The position numbers and the translations under genes are program-made. Below, piece by piece: positions 63,569-64,000 of a stretch of DNA of 64,000 nt. Numbering within the stretch: the first letter of the stretch is position 1; the number at the start of each line of letters is the position of its first letter. A model generated the notes under the pieces. The model made no database searches and was not told the DNA's origin. It worked only from the letters and a program-made list of their open reading frames with translations. The DNA is from Cryoendolithus antarcticus (taxonomy: Eukaryota; Ascomycota; Dothideomycetes; Cladosporiales; Cladosporiaceae): NCBI GenBank assembly GCA_002077065.1, contig NAJO01000035.1:434001-498000 (forward strand), in the 5' to 3' direction.

Positions 63569-64000
63569 TTACAGCTTCGCCTGAGCGCTTCCGCTGCTCT
63601 CAAGTTGCTCCTTGCATTTGCTCACCAGAACCCAGCCCATCTCGCCGAATGGCTTCATCTGCGTGCCGTACTCCATTGCGTTTTGACTTGAAGCTTGTCT
63701 GAGCGCATACCTCGCCGCGATGCCCTGTATAATCACAGCGCCTCGGTAGATGTTGAACGCGTCGCCCCACGTGACTTCCTCGGCAGGGTACTTCCATCCG
63801 GCGGCCTCCTCATACCACTGTAAGCACTCTGCTTTGGAAGGCAAGCCGTCCGTGGCTCCAGGTATGAAAGCTGCATTCGCGCGCCCTGCCTTGATAGCAA
63901 ACTCGGAAGTAGCGCTTGTAAAGGGCGCGAGTAGGTTGGTCACGTCGGACAGCGGGTGGCCGATAGTGCTCATCTCCCAGTCCAAGATTCCAATCACCCT
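63569..64000 (-). CDS. APH/ACAD10-like phosphotransferase, partial (C-terminal part)
   Basis: The open frame runs off the right edge of the window; 144 codons are visible, including the stop. It begins inside the catalytic core with VIGILDWEMSTIGHPLSDVTNL, whose Asp is the metal-binding residue equivalent to the DFG Asp of aminoglycoside phosphotransferase-like kinases, here in the ACAD10/11-associated subgroup (GILDWE-STIGHPLSD). It continues with YEEAAGWKYPAEEVTWGDAFNIYRGAVIIQGIAARYALRQASS (read in parts), also typical. The protein probably phosphorylates a small metabolite; in animals the linked ACAD10/11 kinases act on 4-hydroxy fatty acids. The N-terminal half and any intron lie beyond 64000. 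Confidence 0.85.
   Translation of the reverse strand, partial: RVIGILDWEMSTIGHPLSDVTNLLAPFTSATSEFAIKAGRANAAFIPGATDGLPSKAECLQWYEEAAGWKYPAEEVTWGDAFNIYRGAVIIQGIAARYALRQASSQNAMEYGTQMKPFGEMGWVLVSKCKEQLESSGSAQAKL

Overview
The window is nuclear DNA of a filamentous ascomycete (Pezizomycotina). I infer a Dothideomycetes/Capnodiales-type genome from overall gene style; no marker settles the genus. The evidence is short introns (mostly 48-65 nt) with GT..AG ends and CTRAC-like branch sites, fungal-type proteins (WSC, AA9, GH55, fungal F-box/JmjC, Snx4, NTR2) and a block with an extreme repeat-induced point mutation (RIP) signature. About 34 protein genes are supported, most rebuilt from several exons. 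Each CDS entry spans start codon to stop codon, and the exons are given in its evidence.

Layout. 1-1700 is a RIP-mutated block carrying one decayed reading frame. 2038-2146 holds an odd tRNA-Lys(CTT)-like gene. 2.3-7.6 kb has two secreted enzymes on the minus strand, a serine beta-lactamase-like hydrolase and a GH55 exo-beta-1,3-glucanase. 8-13.8 kb is a housekeeping run: the APC/C subunit CDC26, a putative mitochondrial protein, CK2 catalytic subunit, RNase P/MRP subunit RPP1 and a lipocalin-like protein. 14.4-20.5 kb has an AA9 polysaccharide monooxygenase with a very long Ser/Thr/Gly tail, an HSL-type hydrolase and an MFS transporter. 21.5-36 kb has a G-patch protein, a tandem-BED gene that looks like a domesticated hAT transposase fragment, a vezatin/Inp2-like membrane protein, a steroid-reductase-like membrane enzyme, a CaM-kinase, TFIIS, a calycin-like protein, a DUF3807-like protein and a PWI/SR splicing factor. 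36.4-37.2 kb is a WrbA/Pst2-type flavodoxin. 37.2-39.4 kb has no supportable gene. 39.4-51 kb has a conserved fungal protein, EMC6, a FAHD1-type hydrolase, an F-box/JmjC protein, eIF4A, a coiled-coil/AT-hook protein and sorting nexin Snx4/Atg24. 51.4-57 kb has a cytochrome P450 containing an 8-nt microexon and a secreted protein with six WSC domains. 57.4-64 kb has YTH1, a CCCH-CUE-Smr nuclease-like protein, the spliceosome-disassembly factor NTR2, a TMEM14-type membrane protein and the 3' part of an APH/ACAD10-like kinase.

Functionally this is mostly core gene-expression machinery (CK2, RPP1, TFIIS, PWI/SR factor, eIF4A, YTH1, NTR2, G-patch) interleaved with secreted or wall-directed enzymes (GH55, AA9, WSC). 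I see no secondary-metabolite backbone gene, CRISPR array, prokaryotic element or intact transposon. The most unusual signals are the displaced acceptor strand of the tRNA, the RIP gradient running through one reading frame, the tandem-BED hAT remnant with no catalytic core, a long perfect-stem hairpin inside a TFIIS intron, and the P450 microexon.
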